DNA from: Flammeovirga sp. OC4
Lineage (GTDB): Bacteria > Bacteroidota > Bacteroidia > Cytophagales > Flammeovirgaceae
NCBI RefSeq assembly: GCF_000812565.1
Contig: NZ_JTAM01000047.1
Span: forward strand, 1-64,000
Reading direction: 5' to 3'
Length of the DNA stretch: 64,000 bases
In this document: positions 27,055 through 36,985 of the stretch, piece after piece
Position numbering within the stretch: position 1 is the stretch's first letter
Layout of the letters: the number at the start of each line of letters is the position of its first letter
Made by a program: the position numbers and the translations under genes
The notes under the pieces: generated by a model
The model's database searches: none
What the model was told of the DNA's origin: nothing
What the model saw: the letters and a program-made list of their open reading frames with translations, nothing else

Positions 27055-30000
27055 ATGAAAAGACAATTAACTATTTTAGGGGCGTTCCCCTGTTCGAGGC
27101 AGTGTGTCTCGGCACTTTCACTATGTCTACTCTGGCTTTTTAACCTTCCAAGCACATCGGCACAAGTGACGATGGAAATTCAAGAAAAAGTATCAGAACA
27201 AGTGATGTTTTTTGATGGCGTAAAAGTGCCAACAAGCCATAGTGCCAACTCTACAACAGGCTATGATTATGTCTATGGAAATGCCCTAACTCCACACGGA
27301 GATTGCATCAAAACTTACAAGCATTTTGTGTTTATGACATGGTACCGTGGCGGTAAAGAAGACCGACATGTGATGCTGACACGTTATAACATGAAGACAG
27401 GTGTTTCTAAAACCATTGAGTTCCCTCACCAACATACAGGTTACAACGGAAAGTGGTGGATTGGTGAAACGCACAACACCATTTCAGTAGGTATTTGCCC
27501 AAAAGACAGCACAGTGCATATGCTGTATGATTTGCATAGAAATGGAAATATTACAAAAGACAATATTGGAACAGAAGACTACCTAAGGTATTCATTTACA
27601 GAAACAGGTGGAGCAACGGTTCCAGATGAAGAGTTTACATTGGATCGTTTTGTGAACTCAGAAAAAGGACATTACAAGCATCTTTCTTTTAAAGGAATTG
27701 ACAATGTAACAGTGACTAAATTACTTACTTACCCTGCTTTTTTTACTAACGATGAAGGCGATCTGTTTATGAAAAACCGATTTGGCTATTCAGAAAACGG
27801 TCGCTTTCTTTTTGCAAGATATGATGGTGAGGAATGGCACGGTTACACGGATTTCAACAGATCAGGTGCTTCTAATTACGATTCAGAATACAATTGGGGT
27901 CTTTATGGAGATATCAAGTATGTGAATGGTAAAATCAGAATTGGTTTCCAAAGAAGATTAAATAATAGAAATGACAAATACCAATATCAAAACGGTATCT
28001 ATTATGCTTATTCGGATGATCCGAACGGGATAAATGATTGGAAGGATCATAATGGAAATGGTTTTGCTAGACCGCTCTCCAACTCTGATTTAATCAAAGT
28101 AGCAGAGCCTGGTGATTGGGTGGAAACGACAAAGAAAGACCAAGTGTATATTGTAAGTGGTTTCGATTGGACGGTGACTGAAAAAGGAGATGTGCATTTT
28201 GTAAGTCAGGTAAAAGACAAAGAAAATAACGTCACTAAAAAGTTACATACTTTCAAGAAAGAAGGAGAGACAGAGTTTACCACTGTAGAATATTCGGCGG
28301 GTAGCTCATTGTACACAAGTGGAGACGATGTCTATGTGATTGGCTTAATCAACAGTCGTGTGAATATCGCAAGAACGAAAGGTGGTACAAGCGAATTTGA
28401 AACGATCTATCAGCATGATAGAGGACCTGTTTTTGATAAGGGAGTCGCTTATGTTGAGGATGGAAAGTTATACTATTATTTGAAACAAAAGGGAGGTACA
28501 GGCGATCAACGTACTACTTATCTTCAAGTATTTGATTTAGGCGTTTCTTCTATTGATGTAGGAATCACTTCACCACTTGAAGGTACAACACAACTTACTG
28601 GCGAGGCAATGACAATAACAGCCGAAGCAACGTCGGAAGATGGTATTGAAAAAGTAGAATTTAAAGCCAACGGAACTCTAATTCAAACAGCTACAACAGC
28701 TCCTTACACAGTAGATTGGACACCCGATACAGCAGGTGAATATACACTTGAAGCTGTAGCTTATGATACACAAGGACAACACACAACATCATCAGAAGTG
28801 ACAATTACTGTTGCAGATGCAAGAAGTGTGGTAGGTTTTAAAAACCTTTCGGATAAAATGGAAGTACCCACAGGCAGTGACCTTGATGTAGAAGCACTGA
28901 TTGGTACAGATTATACAGAAGTGTCGTTATTCATCAATGACCAAAATATAGGTACACTTACGGAAGCACCTTTTGTTTGGTCTTCAGCGAGTATTCCAGC
29001 ATTATCCAACTTAACGGAGTGGGAATATACTTTAAAACTTGTAGCAAAAGGCGGACAAGGAGAGGAGACTGAACATAGCATTATGATCACGACTCCAAAA
29101 CCGGAACAATGGCCTTTTACAGAAGACAATAAGCCTCATACCATCCCTGGAAAAGTAGAATTTGAACATTATGATAATGGCGGTTTTGATATTGCCTATT
29201 GGGATAAAGTAAATCAAAATTCCTCTTCTTTCCGTCCAGATGAAATGGTAGATATCAGTTCTGATGGTACAAAAGTCCGTGATATCAAAACAGGTGAGTG
29301 GCTAGAATATACCATCAATATTCTTGAAACAGGAGATTACGAACTGTTTGTCAACCATGAAAGCAGAAGGGATGTGAACCTAGCCCAACTGAACGTTTCA
29401 TTTCCCGATGAGGACATTTCATTTATTGAAAATAGAGTACTGACTTATACAGGAAGCGGTACATGGATCACAGAAAACTTGGGAACTTTCAGAATGGAAG
29501 CAGGTGTACACGTCTTACGTTTTCACTTTTTACAATATGGTTTTGATGTAGATTTCTTTGAGTTGAAAAAAGTAGGGGGATTATCACCAACGTATGAAGT
29601 GACATTTATTAATGGAGATGAAAGGACAGTGGTCACTACGAACCTAGATGGTACATGTGATTTACCAGAAGAGCCAGTAAATGAAGATGAAAATCTTGTA
29701 TTTCATGGATGGTTGACAGACGAAAATGAAATATTTGATGAAAATACCATTGTTACAGAGGATATGGAGGTACGTGCAGCTTGGGAAAATAAGTATAAAA
29801 TAAGCATTCTGGTGACAGAAGGACATGGTAAAGTGGAGATTGGTACTGGTGAAAATAATGAGACGTTATTAACAGCGATTCCTAGTGAAGGGTACAGATT
29901 TGTCTCTTGGTCAGGTGATCATGAAGGAACAGATAATCCAACCACTGTAGCAAGAGGTAGTGACCTTACTATTAGAGCAAATTTTGAATTGGTATCTACA

Positions 30001-30252
30001 GTCACTTCCATTACTCCTGAACAAAGTACAGCCAAAGTTTATCCTAACCCTTCAGAGGGTATTCTGAATATAGAATTACCATCAGTTGAAGAAGCGAATT
30101 ACAAGCTGTCTACTATTACAGGTCAGTTGATTTCAAATGGAGCCTTTGTCCATAAAATCACATTAGAATTACCAACTGAAAACAACCGTATTTATATCCT
30201 TGAAATCATCACAAAACAAGGTGTAGAAACGAAAAAGATAATGATTAAGTAG
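27055..30252 (+). CDS. BNR_4-type beta-propeller polysaccharide lyase (ulvan-lyase-like) with CBM6 and T9SS tail
   Basis: The 1065-residue protein has a signal peptide (to STSAQ) and a propeller domain (about 45-495) with FMTWYRGGKEDRHVMLTRYN, HQHTGYNGKWWIGETHNT and LGFQ-like IGFQRRL. This resembles the Pfam BNR_4 domain found in seven-bladed ulvan lyases such as PL24 and PL25. Two Ig-like domains (502-680), a CBM6-like domain (688-842), one InlB-like plus WSGDHEGT repeat (848-985) and a T9SS tail (VYPNPSEG, 992-1065) follow. It should be exported to cut the polymer at its uronic acids. The catalytic part is paralogous to the gene at 56156, which lacks the binding modules. Exact lyase family and activity are unproven. 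Confidence 0.75.
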   Translation: MKRQLTILGAFPCSRQCVSALSLCLLWLFNLPSTSAQVTMEIQEKVSEQVMFFDGVKVPTSHSANSTTGYDYVYGNALTPHGDCIKTYKHFVFMTWYRGGKEDRHVMLTRYNMKTGVSKTIEFPHQHTGYNGKWWIGETHNTISVGICPKDSTVHMLYDLHRNGNITKDNIGTEDYLRYSFTETGGATVPDEEFTLDRFVNSEKGHYKHLSFKGIDNVTVTKLLTYPAFFTNDEGDLFMKNRFGYSENGRFLFARYDGEEWHGYTDFNRSGASNYDSEYNWGLYGDIKYVNGKIRIGFQRRLNNRNDKYQYQNGIYYAYSDDPNGINDWKDHNGNGFARPLSNSDLIKVAEPGDWVETTKKDQVYIVSGFDWTVTEKGDVHFVSQVKDKENNVTKKLHTFKKEGETEFTTVEYSAGSSLYTSGDDVYVIGLINSRVNIARTKGGTSEFETIYQHDRGPVFDKGVAYVEDGKLYYYLKQKGGTGDQRTTYLQVFDLGVSSIDVGITSPLEGTTQLTGEAMTITAEATSEDGIEKVEFKANGTLIQTATTAPYTVDWTPDTAGEYTLEAVAYDTQGQHTTSSEVTITVADARSVVGFKNLSDKMEVPTGSDLDVEALIGTDYTEVSLFINDQNIGTLTEAPFVWSSASIPALSNLTEWEYTLKLVAKGGQGEETEHSIMITTPKPEQWPFTEDNKPHTIPGKVEFEHYDNGGFDIAYWDKVNQNSSSFRPDEMVDISSDGTKVRDIKTGEWLEYTINILETGDYELFVNHESRRDVNLAQLNVSFPDEDISFIENRVLTYTGSGTWITENLGTFRMEAGVHVLRFHFLQYGFDVDFFELKKVGGLSPTYEVTFINGDERTVVTTNLDGTCDLPEEPVNEDENLVFHGWLTDENEIFDENTIVTEDMEVRAAWENKYKISILVTEGHGKVEIGTGENNETLLTAIPSEGYRFVSWSGDHEGTDNPTTVARGSDLTIRANFELVSTVTSITPEQSTAKVYPNPSEGILNIELPSVEEANYKLSTITGQLISNGAFVHKITLELPTENNRIYILEIITKQGVETKKIMIK

Positions 30253-30409
30253 TGCTTTTGTTAACAGCCTTCGCCTGCTATAAAAAAGTGGGCAAGGCAT
30301 CGTTTTCAACATTTCAGCGACACTAATAAAAGCTACATTTTTTCTACTGAAGTATACTACGTGCTTCTGCCTTTATTACTTATACAATTAATATAAATCT
30401 TTAAGCAAC

Positions 30410-32365
30410 ATGAAAACACAATTAACAATTTCAGGGTTGAACACCTTTACAAGAAATGGTCTGTTACTTTTTGCTCTATTCTTAATAGGATTAGTTCAAA
30501 ATGCAGCAGCACAAGAAAATACGATTGTGGCTGAAGTAACAGCACCGCTCACGGGTACGACACATATTGTGAACACTCCAATTACACTTACTGTTGACGC
30601 CTCTTCAGATGCTGGAGTAGATAGAGTCAACTTTAAGATTGACGGACAACAAATCAAATCAGACGGCAGCGAACCTTGGACACATTCTTGGACACCAGAA
30701 GAGCCTGGTACTTATGAGATTACTGCTACAATTGTCGATTTTGATGTAAAAAGATTAACTACTGAGCCGGTTACAATCACAGTTGTAGAAGCGACTTCTT
30801 TGGAGCAATTACCATTTACAGAGGATAATACTCCTCACTCAATTCCAGGAAGAATTGAATTTGAGCATTATGATATTGGAGGCCTAAATGTGGCTTATTG
30901 GGATAAAGTAAACCAAAATTCATCAGAATTCAGACCAGATGAAATGGTGGACATCAGCACTGACGGTACAAAAGTACGTGATATTAAAACGGGTGAATGG
31001 TTAGAATATACAATCAACGTGGAGGAAACAGCAGATTACGAATTATATATCCGTCACGAAAGTAGAAGAGATGTTAACTTACCACAAGTAACAGTTTCAT
31101 TCTTTGATGAGGAAATTACTTTTATTGAAGACAAAATACTCACGTTTACAGGAAGTGGTAATTGGTTAACTGAGAATATCGGTACTGTAAACATGGCGGC
31201 AGGTGAGCATGTATTACGTTTTCATTTCTTACAATTTGGTTTTGATGTAGATTATTTTGTTTTAAGAAAAGTTGGAGCTACTTATGATGTGACATTCAAC
31301 GATGGTGAAACAACGACAACAGTAACATCAAAAGCAGATGGAACAGTGGATTTACCAGAGGTACCAACTCGTGCAGAAGAGGAATTTAAATATTGGGTAA
31401 CGGCTTCAGGAGCAAAATTTGATGAAATGTCAATTGTCCCTGCCGATATGGAAGTGACTGCAGTATGGGGAACGAAAACATTTACACTTAGCGTTACAGC
31501 AGAGAATGGAACAGTAGCGGTAGGACCTGAGGAGCAAGAAAAATACGATATTAATACAGAACTTTCATTGACTGCAACTGCAGCTGAAGGATATGAGTTT
31601 ACTGCTTGGTCAGGGGATTATGAAGGTTCTGACAACCCATTGACGGTGACAGTTACAAAAGACCTTTCAATTACAGCAATCTTCACAAGTTTGACACCTA
31701 CATTTGAAGTGACGTTTAATGACGGTACAACGACAACCGTAAAAACATCAAAACCTGATGGAACTGTAGATTTACCAGAGGCACCAACTCACATTGAAAA
31801 AATCTTCCAGCATTGGGAAACTGCTTCAGGTGCCATCTTTGACGAAACAACTGTAGTGACCGAAAATATGGAGGTAAACGCAGTATGGGAAATGAAAACG
31901 TTTAATGTCAATATTACTTCTGAAAACGGATCAGTAGTGGTTGGACCAAGTGCAGACGTTTATGAAATCAATACTGAAATTACATTAACGGCAACTCCAG
32001 CAGAAGGTTATACATTTGAATCATGGTCAGGAGATTACACTGGTACAGATAACCCTGCGACGGTAACAGTAACTTCGGATATGAATATCACTGCCAACTA
32101 CAAAATGAATGCAGTGACGTCAATTGATCCTATCCAAGTAGTTTCAAAAGTATATCCTAACCCTTCGAACGGTAGCATCACAATAGAACTTCCTACAGCT
32201 GAAAATGCAGCTTACAAAGTATATACAACGGTAGGAGGATTAGTGGCAGAAGGTACATTCCAAAAAGCTACTAAAATTGATTTATCAGGTAATACACCAG
32301 GTGTTTATGTTCTTGAAGTAAGTACCAAAAAAGGAGTTGAGACCAAAAAGCTACTAATCAAATAA
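30410..32365 (+). CDS. Secreted CBM6 protein with two repeat units and T9SS tail, no catalytic domain
   Basis: The 651-residue protein starts MKTQLTISG, like its neighbours, with a signal peptide to AAAQE. It carries a bacterial Ig domain (VAEVTAPLTGTTHIVNTPIT, about 38-125) and a CBM6-like domain (139-288, with IPGRIEFEHYD, GEWLEYT and FGFDVDYFVL). Two units of about 135 residues follow (InlB-like VTFNDG...AVW plus WSGDYEGS), then a T9SS tail (VYPNPSNG, 580-651). No enzyme domain fits in the length. It is probably a surface or extracellular glycan-binding protein that holds the substrate near the lyases; that role is inference. Its start region and 5' leader resemble those of the gene at 33079, so the two are duplicates. 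Confidence 0.8.
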   Translation: MKTQLTISGLNTFTRNGLLLFALFLIGLVQNAAAQENTIVAEVTAPLTGTTHIVNTPITLTVDASSDAGVDRVNFKIDGQQIKSDGSEPWTHSWTPEEPGTYEITATIVDFDVKRLTTEPVTITVVEATSLEQLPFTEDNTPHSIPGRIEFEHYDIGGLNVAYWDKVNQNSSEFRPDEMVDISTDGTKVRDIKTGEWLEYTINVEETADYELYIRHESRRDVNLPQVTVSFFDEEITFIEDKILTFTGSGNWLTENIGTVNMAAGEHVLRFHFLQFGFDVDYFVLRKVGATYDVTFNDGETTTTVTSKADGTVDLPEVPTRAEEEFKYWVTASGAKFDEMSIVPADMEVTAVWGTKTFTLSVTAENGTVAVGPEEQEKYDINTELSLTATAAEGYEFTAWSGDYEGSDNPLTVTVTKDLSITAIFTSLTPTFEVTFNDGTTTTVKTSKPDGTVDLPEAPTHIEKIFQHWETASGAIFDETTVVTENMEVNAVWEMKTFNVNITSENGSVVVGPSADVYEINTEITLTATPAEGYTFESWSGDYTGTDNPATVTVTSDMNITANYKMNAVTSIDPIQVVSKVYPNPSNGSITIELPTAENAAYKVYTTVGGLVAEGTFQKATKIDLSGNTPGVYVLEVSTKKGVETKKLLIK

Positions 32366-33078
32366 CGACTATTATTCTAAGCCTTATTACATTGTAAACT
32401 AAATTTTCGTTAATTATAGTATTCAGAAATCAGGAGATTTCTGATGATCTGAAGGACACAAATGACGCTAACGCTTAACATTCGCGCCAGTGAGCTTTCT
32501 ACCATTTTAGTTTGGTAGTATTCTCCCCGGCCTTGAAGGGAAAAGCGTTAAGAATTTCATGGAATGTACCGTTAAAAATGATTTTCTTGTTTGAGCTTTA
32601 GCGAGTTTAAAATCATTTAGGCGAGAGGAATGAAATTTAGCTTTTGACTTCTAAGCCTAGATTTTTTGCTTCGTTTTTCATCAATGGAAAAATGAAGAAG
32701 AAGGAAGCTTGAAAGTAGATCCTATAATTGTTTGTAGAAAGGTGTCAATTGAAAGTTGACGATAATTTAGTTTACAATGTTCTTACCTTCCTTTTTAAGA
32801 GGGTAAGGCTTTTTTTGAAGTGATGATTATTCCATTATAAGTACCTGTTCAAAATTATCTATAGCTTAAATGCATTTGAATTAAACTCATGTTTCGTTAA
32901 AATTTTTCGTCTTAGCTATGGCTAGGACTGTAAATTTTGCCTTACCTGAGATCAATTCATTCTACATTTATAGACTATATTTAATTATGATCAGCTACTT
33001 AGCTAAAGCAACATTTCTCAATGACGATGAAATGAATGCTTTCGAATTATTACTTATAGATTGAAATCTTTGAGCAAC
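32366..33078. other. 713-base intergenic region with MITE-like element
   Basis: It holds the complete repeat element at 32389-32780 and a hairpin near 32899-32938 (GTCTTAGC / GCTAGGAC with AAAATTT / AAATTTT flanks). The last 20 bases (TATAGATTGAAATCTTTGAG) resemble the leader before 30410. I see no gene. Confidence 0.6.
32389..32780. mobile_element. Candidate MITE with about 24-bp terminal inverted repeats (copy B)
   Basis: The left end ACATTGTAAACTAAATT at 32389 is the reverse complement of the right end AATTTAGTTTACAATGT at 32780, and pairing continues through TTCGTTAA / TTGACGAT with two mismatches. The 392-base element contains the two dispersed sequences seen alone elsewhere (AACATTCGCGCCAGTG block and TTTGCTTCGTTTTTCATCAA block). 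It encodes no transposase. Target duplication is not clear from the flanks. The right half recurs at 1-211. Confidence 0.6.
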
Positions 33079-36000
33079 ATGAAAAAACAACTAACAATTT
33101 CGGGAATGAATTCCCTCTTAAGCAACTTTCTCTTATTTTCTGCTTTTTTTCTAATTGGAATGACGCAGAATGTGCTAGCAGAAGAGAACACTATCGTCGC
33201 TGAAATAACGGCACCAGAAGGAGGTTCCACATATATTGTGAATACAGCGATTACCCTCACAGCCGATGCCTCCTCTGATGCAGGAGTAGAAAGAGTAAAT
33301 TTTAAAGTAGACGGACAACAAGTAAAGTCGGATGCCAGTGAACCATGGTCACATTCATGGACTCCCACCGAACCCGGTACATACGTTATTACTGCCACAG
33401 TGGTAGATAATGATAATAAGAGGCTTACTACAGAAGGCGTAACAATTACAGTCGTTGAAGCTTCTGTCATAGAACAATTGGCGTATACAGAGGATAACAC
33501 TCCCCATCAAATTCCTGGTAGAATTGAATTTGAACATTATGATCTCGGAGGTATAAATGTGGCCTATTGGGATAAAGTGAATCAAAATGCTTCTGATTTT
33601 AGACCAGACGAAATGGTAGATATCAGTTCTGATGGTACAAAAGTACGTGACATTAAAACCGGAGAATGGCTGGAATATACAATCAATATCCCCGAGACCG
33701 CAGAATATGAATTGTATGTCAATCATCAAGTGAGAAGAACGGGGGACTTAAAGCAATTGACCGTCTCTTTTCCAGATGAAGACATCACTTTTGTAGAAGA
33801 GAAAGTATTACAATATACAGGTAGTTCCACTTTTATCACTGAAAAAGTAGGAACGTATACTATGGAAGCAGGCGAGCATGTATTACGTTTCTACTTCTTT
33901 CAATTTGGTATCGATGTAGATTATTTTGAACTGAAAAAAGTAAACACTAGTTTCCAAGTGACTTTTGATGATGGGACCAATACATCAACACAAGACACAA
34001 ACGAAAACGGAACAGTTGATTTACCCGAAACCCCAATACATGCAGAGAAAATTTTTAAGCATTGGACAACAGCTTCAGGTGACGTTTTTGATGAAAATAC
34101 AATCGTAACAGAAGATATGACCGTGACAGCGGTTTGGGAAACGAAAACATTTGAGGTAAACATCACTGCTGAAAATGGTACAGTTACCGTTAGCCCTGAT
34201 CAAGCAACATATGATATCAATACGGAAGTGACATTAACAGCTACTGCTGCTGAAGGCTATGAATTTACATCATGGACGGGAGGTTATGAAGGAACGGACA
34301 ATCCTACTACGATTACAGTAGTAGAGACATTAGACATCACTGCTCACTTTACGATGATCACCTATGATGTCACTTTTGATGATGGCGATAACACTACGAT
34401 CAAAACAACAAAAGCCGATGGTACAGTGGATTTACCAGAAGTACCCACAAGGGCAGAAGAAGATTTTAAACATTGGTTAACAGCTTCAGGTGACGTTTTT
34501 GATGAAAATACTATTGTGACAGAGGACATGACCGTGACGGCGGTTTGGGAGACCAAGCAATTTGGTATTACAATTACTTCAGCTAATGGGTCTGTTGCCG
34601 TTAGTCCTGATCAAGAAATGTATGACATCAATACAGAAGTAACCTTATCAGCAACCGCAAACGAAAACTTTTTATTTACATCATGGTCGGGTGATTATGA
34701 AGGAACAGAAAATCCTGCCACTGTTACTGTCACAAATGATCTATCAATTACCGCAAATTACGTTCAGGTGTTCAGCGTTACGTTTGATGATGGAGAAAAT
34801 ACAATTGTAAAAACAACTGCAGCCGATGGAACAGTAGAGTTACCGGAAATACCAACACATGCAGAGCAAATCTTCCAGTATTGGTCTACCGCTTCTGGAG
34901 CTATGTTTGATGAAAACAGTGTGGTGACTGAAGATATGACCGTGACAGCAGTTTGGGAAATGAAGACATTTAGTATTACAGTGACTTCAGACAATGGAAC
35001 AGTAACGGCTAATCCTCAACAAGAAACTTATGAAATCAATACTGAAGTAGTTTTAACAGCTACAGCAGATGATCAGTATGAATTTTCAGCATGGTCTGGC
35101 GATTATGAAGGTACCGAGAATCCAATTACTGTTACAGTAACAAAAGATTTAAATATTGTTGCTACTTATATTCCAACAGTAGAAGTTTATCAAGTTACTT
35201 TTAATGATGGAGAAAATACAGTGGTGAAAACTACAGCCGTAGATGGTACGGTAGAGTTGCCAGAAACACCTTTGCATGCGGAGAAAATCTTCCAGTATTG
35301 GTCCACAGCTTCGGGAGCAATGTTTGATGAAAATACTATTGTAACAGAAGACATGACAGTAATGGCCGTATGGGAAACAAAAACTTTTGCGGTAAATATT
35401 ATAGCAGAAAATGGAGCAGTTAGCATAAGCCCTGATCAAGAATTATATGAAATTAATACAGAAATTACTCTAACAGCTACTCCAGCAGAAGGTTATGCGT
35501 TTACCTCATGGTCAGGTGATATTGAGGGCACTGAAAACCCTTCAACGGTAACCGTTTCGGAAGCAATGGACATCACTGCAAACTTTACAATGATCACTTA
35601 TGACGTTACTTTTGATGACGGTACAATGACCACTGTAAAAACGACCAATGCAGGAGGTACAGTAGAACTGCCAGAAGTACCAGTTCACGCTGAGAAAATC
35701 TTCCAATATTGGTCTACCGCTTCGGGAGCAATGTTTGATGAAAATACTATTGTAACGGAAGATTTGACGGTAACAGCAGTATGGGAAGCGAAAACATTTG
35801 AAGTCAACATCACTGCTGAAAATGGAACAGTGGACGTAAGCCCTGATCAAGAATTGTATGAAATTAATGCAGAAATTACTCTAACAGCTACTCCAGCAGA
35901 AGGTTTTGAATTTACCTCATGGTCAGGTGATTTAGAAGGAATGGAGAATCCTGCTGTGATTACAGTTTCAGAAGCATTGAATATTACAGCAAACTTTACG

Positions 36001-36672
36001 ATGATCACTTATGACGTTACTTTTGATGACGGTACAATGACCACTGTAAAAACGGCCAGTGCAGGAGGTACTGTAGAATTACCAGATGTGCCAACTCACA
36101 TTGAAAAAATCTTCAAGCATTGGGAGACCTTGGAGGGAGCAATTTTTGATGAAAATACAATTGTTAATTCAAATATGTCAGTTAATGCCGTATGGGAAAT
36201 CAAAACTTTTGGAATTGAAGTGGAGGCAGAAAATGGTGCAGTAACTGTTGGGCCTGAAGCTGATATTTACGAAATCAATTCAGAAGTACTTTTAACTGCA
36301 ATTCCTGAAGAAGGTTATGAATTTGAATCATGGTCAGGTGATTATATAGGAACAGAAAATCCGGTTTCAATTATTGTAACGGATGATTTGCAAATTACCG
36401 CCAACTTTAAAATGAAAACGATCACTTCAGTCCAAACTGTAAAAGTTTCATCAAAAGTGTATCCAAATCCCACCAACGGTATGCTACATGTAGAGCTTCC
36501 AACCGTTGAGAATGCAGAGTATAGGGTATACTCTATGATAGGCGAAGTAATTGCTGAAGGTGAATTCGTTCATCAGACAACAATAGATTTAACATCTCAA
36601 TCACCAAGTGTTTACGTCATAGAAGTGCGTACACATCAAGGTGTTGATACAAAGAAAATTATTTTTGAATAA
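33079..36672 (+). CDS. Secreted CBM6 protein with six tandem repeat units and T9SS tail
   Basis: The ATG at 33079 (MKKQLTISGMNSLL) is preferred over an in-frame TTG at 33061 because it matches the starts at 27055 and 30410. The 1197-residue protein has a signal peptide (to NVLAE), an Ig domain (38-125) and a CBM6-like domain (139-290; IPGRIEFEHYD, GEWLEYT, FGIDVDYFEL). Six tandem units of about 137 residues (292-1112) follow, each an InlB-like half (VTFDDG...TAVWE) and a second half with NGTV.SPDQ and WSGDYEGTENP. A T9SS tail (VYPNPTNG, 1125-1197) ends it. No catalytic domain is seen. A long, flexible glycan-binding stalk on the surface is the natural reading. A strong terminator follows at 36685-36729. 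Confidence 0.8.
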   Translation: MKKQLTISGMNSLLSNFLLFSAFFLIGMTQNVLAEENTIVAEITAPEGGSTYIVNTAITLTADASSDAGVERVNFKVDGQQVKSDASEPWSHSWTPTEPGTYVITATVVDNDNKRLTTEGVTITVVEASVIEQLAYTEDNTPHQIPGRIEFEHYDLGGINVAYWDKVNQNASDFRPDEMVDISSDGTKVRDIKTGEWLEYTINIPETAEYELYVNHQVRRTGDLKQLTVSFPDEDITFVEEKVLQYTGSSTFITEKVGTYTMEAGEHVLRFYFFQFGIDVDYFELKKVNTSFQVTFDDGTNTSTQDTNENGTVDLPETPIHAEKIFKHWTTASGDVFDENTIVTEDMTVTAVWETKTFEVNITAENGTVTVSPDQATYDINTEVTLTATAAEGYEFTSWTGGYEGTDNPTTITVVETLDITAHFTMITYDVTFDDGDNTTIKTTKADGTVDLPEVPTRAEEDFKHWLTASGDVFDENTIVTEDMTVTAVWETKQFGITITSANGSVAVSPDQEMYDINTEVTLSATANENFLFTSWSGDYEGTENPATVTVTNDLSITANYVQVFSVTFDDGENTIVKTTAADGTVELPEIPTHAEQIFQYWSTASGAMFDENSVVTEDMTVTAVWEMKTFSITVTSDNGTVTANPQQETYEINTEVVLTATADDQYEFSAWSGDYEGTENPITVTVTKDLNIVATYIPTVEVYQVTFNDGENTVVKTTAVDGTVELPETPLHAEKIFQYWSTASGAMFDENTIVTEDMTVMAVWETKTFAVNIIAENGAVSISPDQELYEINTEITLTATPAEGYAFTSWSGDIEGTENPSTVTVSEAMDITANFTMITYDVTFDDGTMTTVKTTNAGGTVELPEVPVHAEKIFQYWSTASGAMFDENTIVTEDLTVTAVWEAKTFEVNITAENGTVDVSPDQELYEINAEITLTATPAEGFEFTSWSGDLEGMENPAVITVSEALNITANFTMITYDVTFDDGTMTTVKTASAGGTVELPDVPTHIEKIFKHWETLEGAIFDENTIVNSNMSVNAVWEIKTFGIEVEAENGAVTVGPEADIYEINSEVLLTAIPEEGYEFESWSGDYIGTENPVSIIVTDDLQITANFKMKTITSVQTVKVSSKVYPNPTNGMLHVELPTVENAEYRVYSMIGEVIAEGEFVHQTTIDLTSQSPSVYVIEVRTHQGVDTKKIIFE
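33951..36420 (+). repeat. Six tandem coding repeats of about 410 bases
   Basis: Units begin near 33955, 34366, 34774, 35194, 35603 and 36013. Units 5 and 6 share long exact DNA, for example GACGTTACTTTTGATGACGG, and units 4 and 5 share ATGTTTGATGAAAATACTAT. The near identity between adjacent units points to recent duplication or gene conversion. Period and reading frame agree, so copy number can change without a frameshift. Confidence 0.85.
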
Positions 36673-36684
36673 TTGGTGATACAT

Positions 36685-36729
36685 AGCGATTGGTTGTACC
36701 TAAGGGATATCGACCAATCGCTTTTTTTA
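36685..36729 (+). terminator. Rho-independent terminator after the six-repeat CBM6 gene
   Basis: AGCGATTGGT pairs perfectly with ACCAATCGCT around an 18-base loop and is followed directly by seven T. Confidence 0.88.
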
Positions 36730-36789
36730 CAGAAATCTCTGTAGGGGCGTTTGAGTAAAACGTCTACACAAACCACAATAAACATAAAT

Positions 36790-36866
36790 ATAGAAATCAG
36801 GAGATTTCTTATGATCAGTAGGACACGAATGACGCTGTCGCTTAACATTCGCACCAGTGGTTCTAC
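36790..36866. repeat. Partial dispersed repeat (left segment of the MITE-like element)
   Basis: AGAAATCAGGAGATTTCTTA, then GGACACGAATGACGCT and CGCTTAACATTCGCACCAGT, match 32425-32495 inside the element at 32389-32780. The terminal inverted repeats are absent here. Confidence 0.65.
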
Positions 36867-36985
36867 TTCTCAATATAGCGCAAGAGTTAAGCGATAGCGA
36901 CTCTTGTGTTTTAAAGATCTTTAGAAGTCTCTGACTTCTAGTAAAAATACTTTCTTATTTATTTCAGGTACTAAATACCAGATAA

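Larger units (their letters stand above)
36673..36985. other. 313-base intergenic region with terminator, hairpin and partial repeat
   Basis: It holds the terminator at 36685-36729, a hairpin near 36741-36768 (GCGTTT / AAACGT core) and a partial dispersed repeat at 36790-36866. The only frame there reads antisense through the repeat and is not credible as a gene. Confidence 0.6.

Noticed and set aside
33054-33500. A 148-codon reverse frame opposite the six-repeat CBM6 gene
   Set aside because: It is antisense to the signal, Ig and CBM6 coding sequence; similar Ser/Val-rich antisense frames recur opposite the repeats and follow from codon use.
33951-36420. CRISPR-like periodic repeats
   Set aside because: The period is about 410 bases, fully in frame, and encodes protein domains; there are no short repeats with unique spacers.
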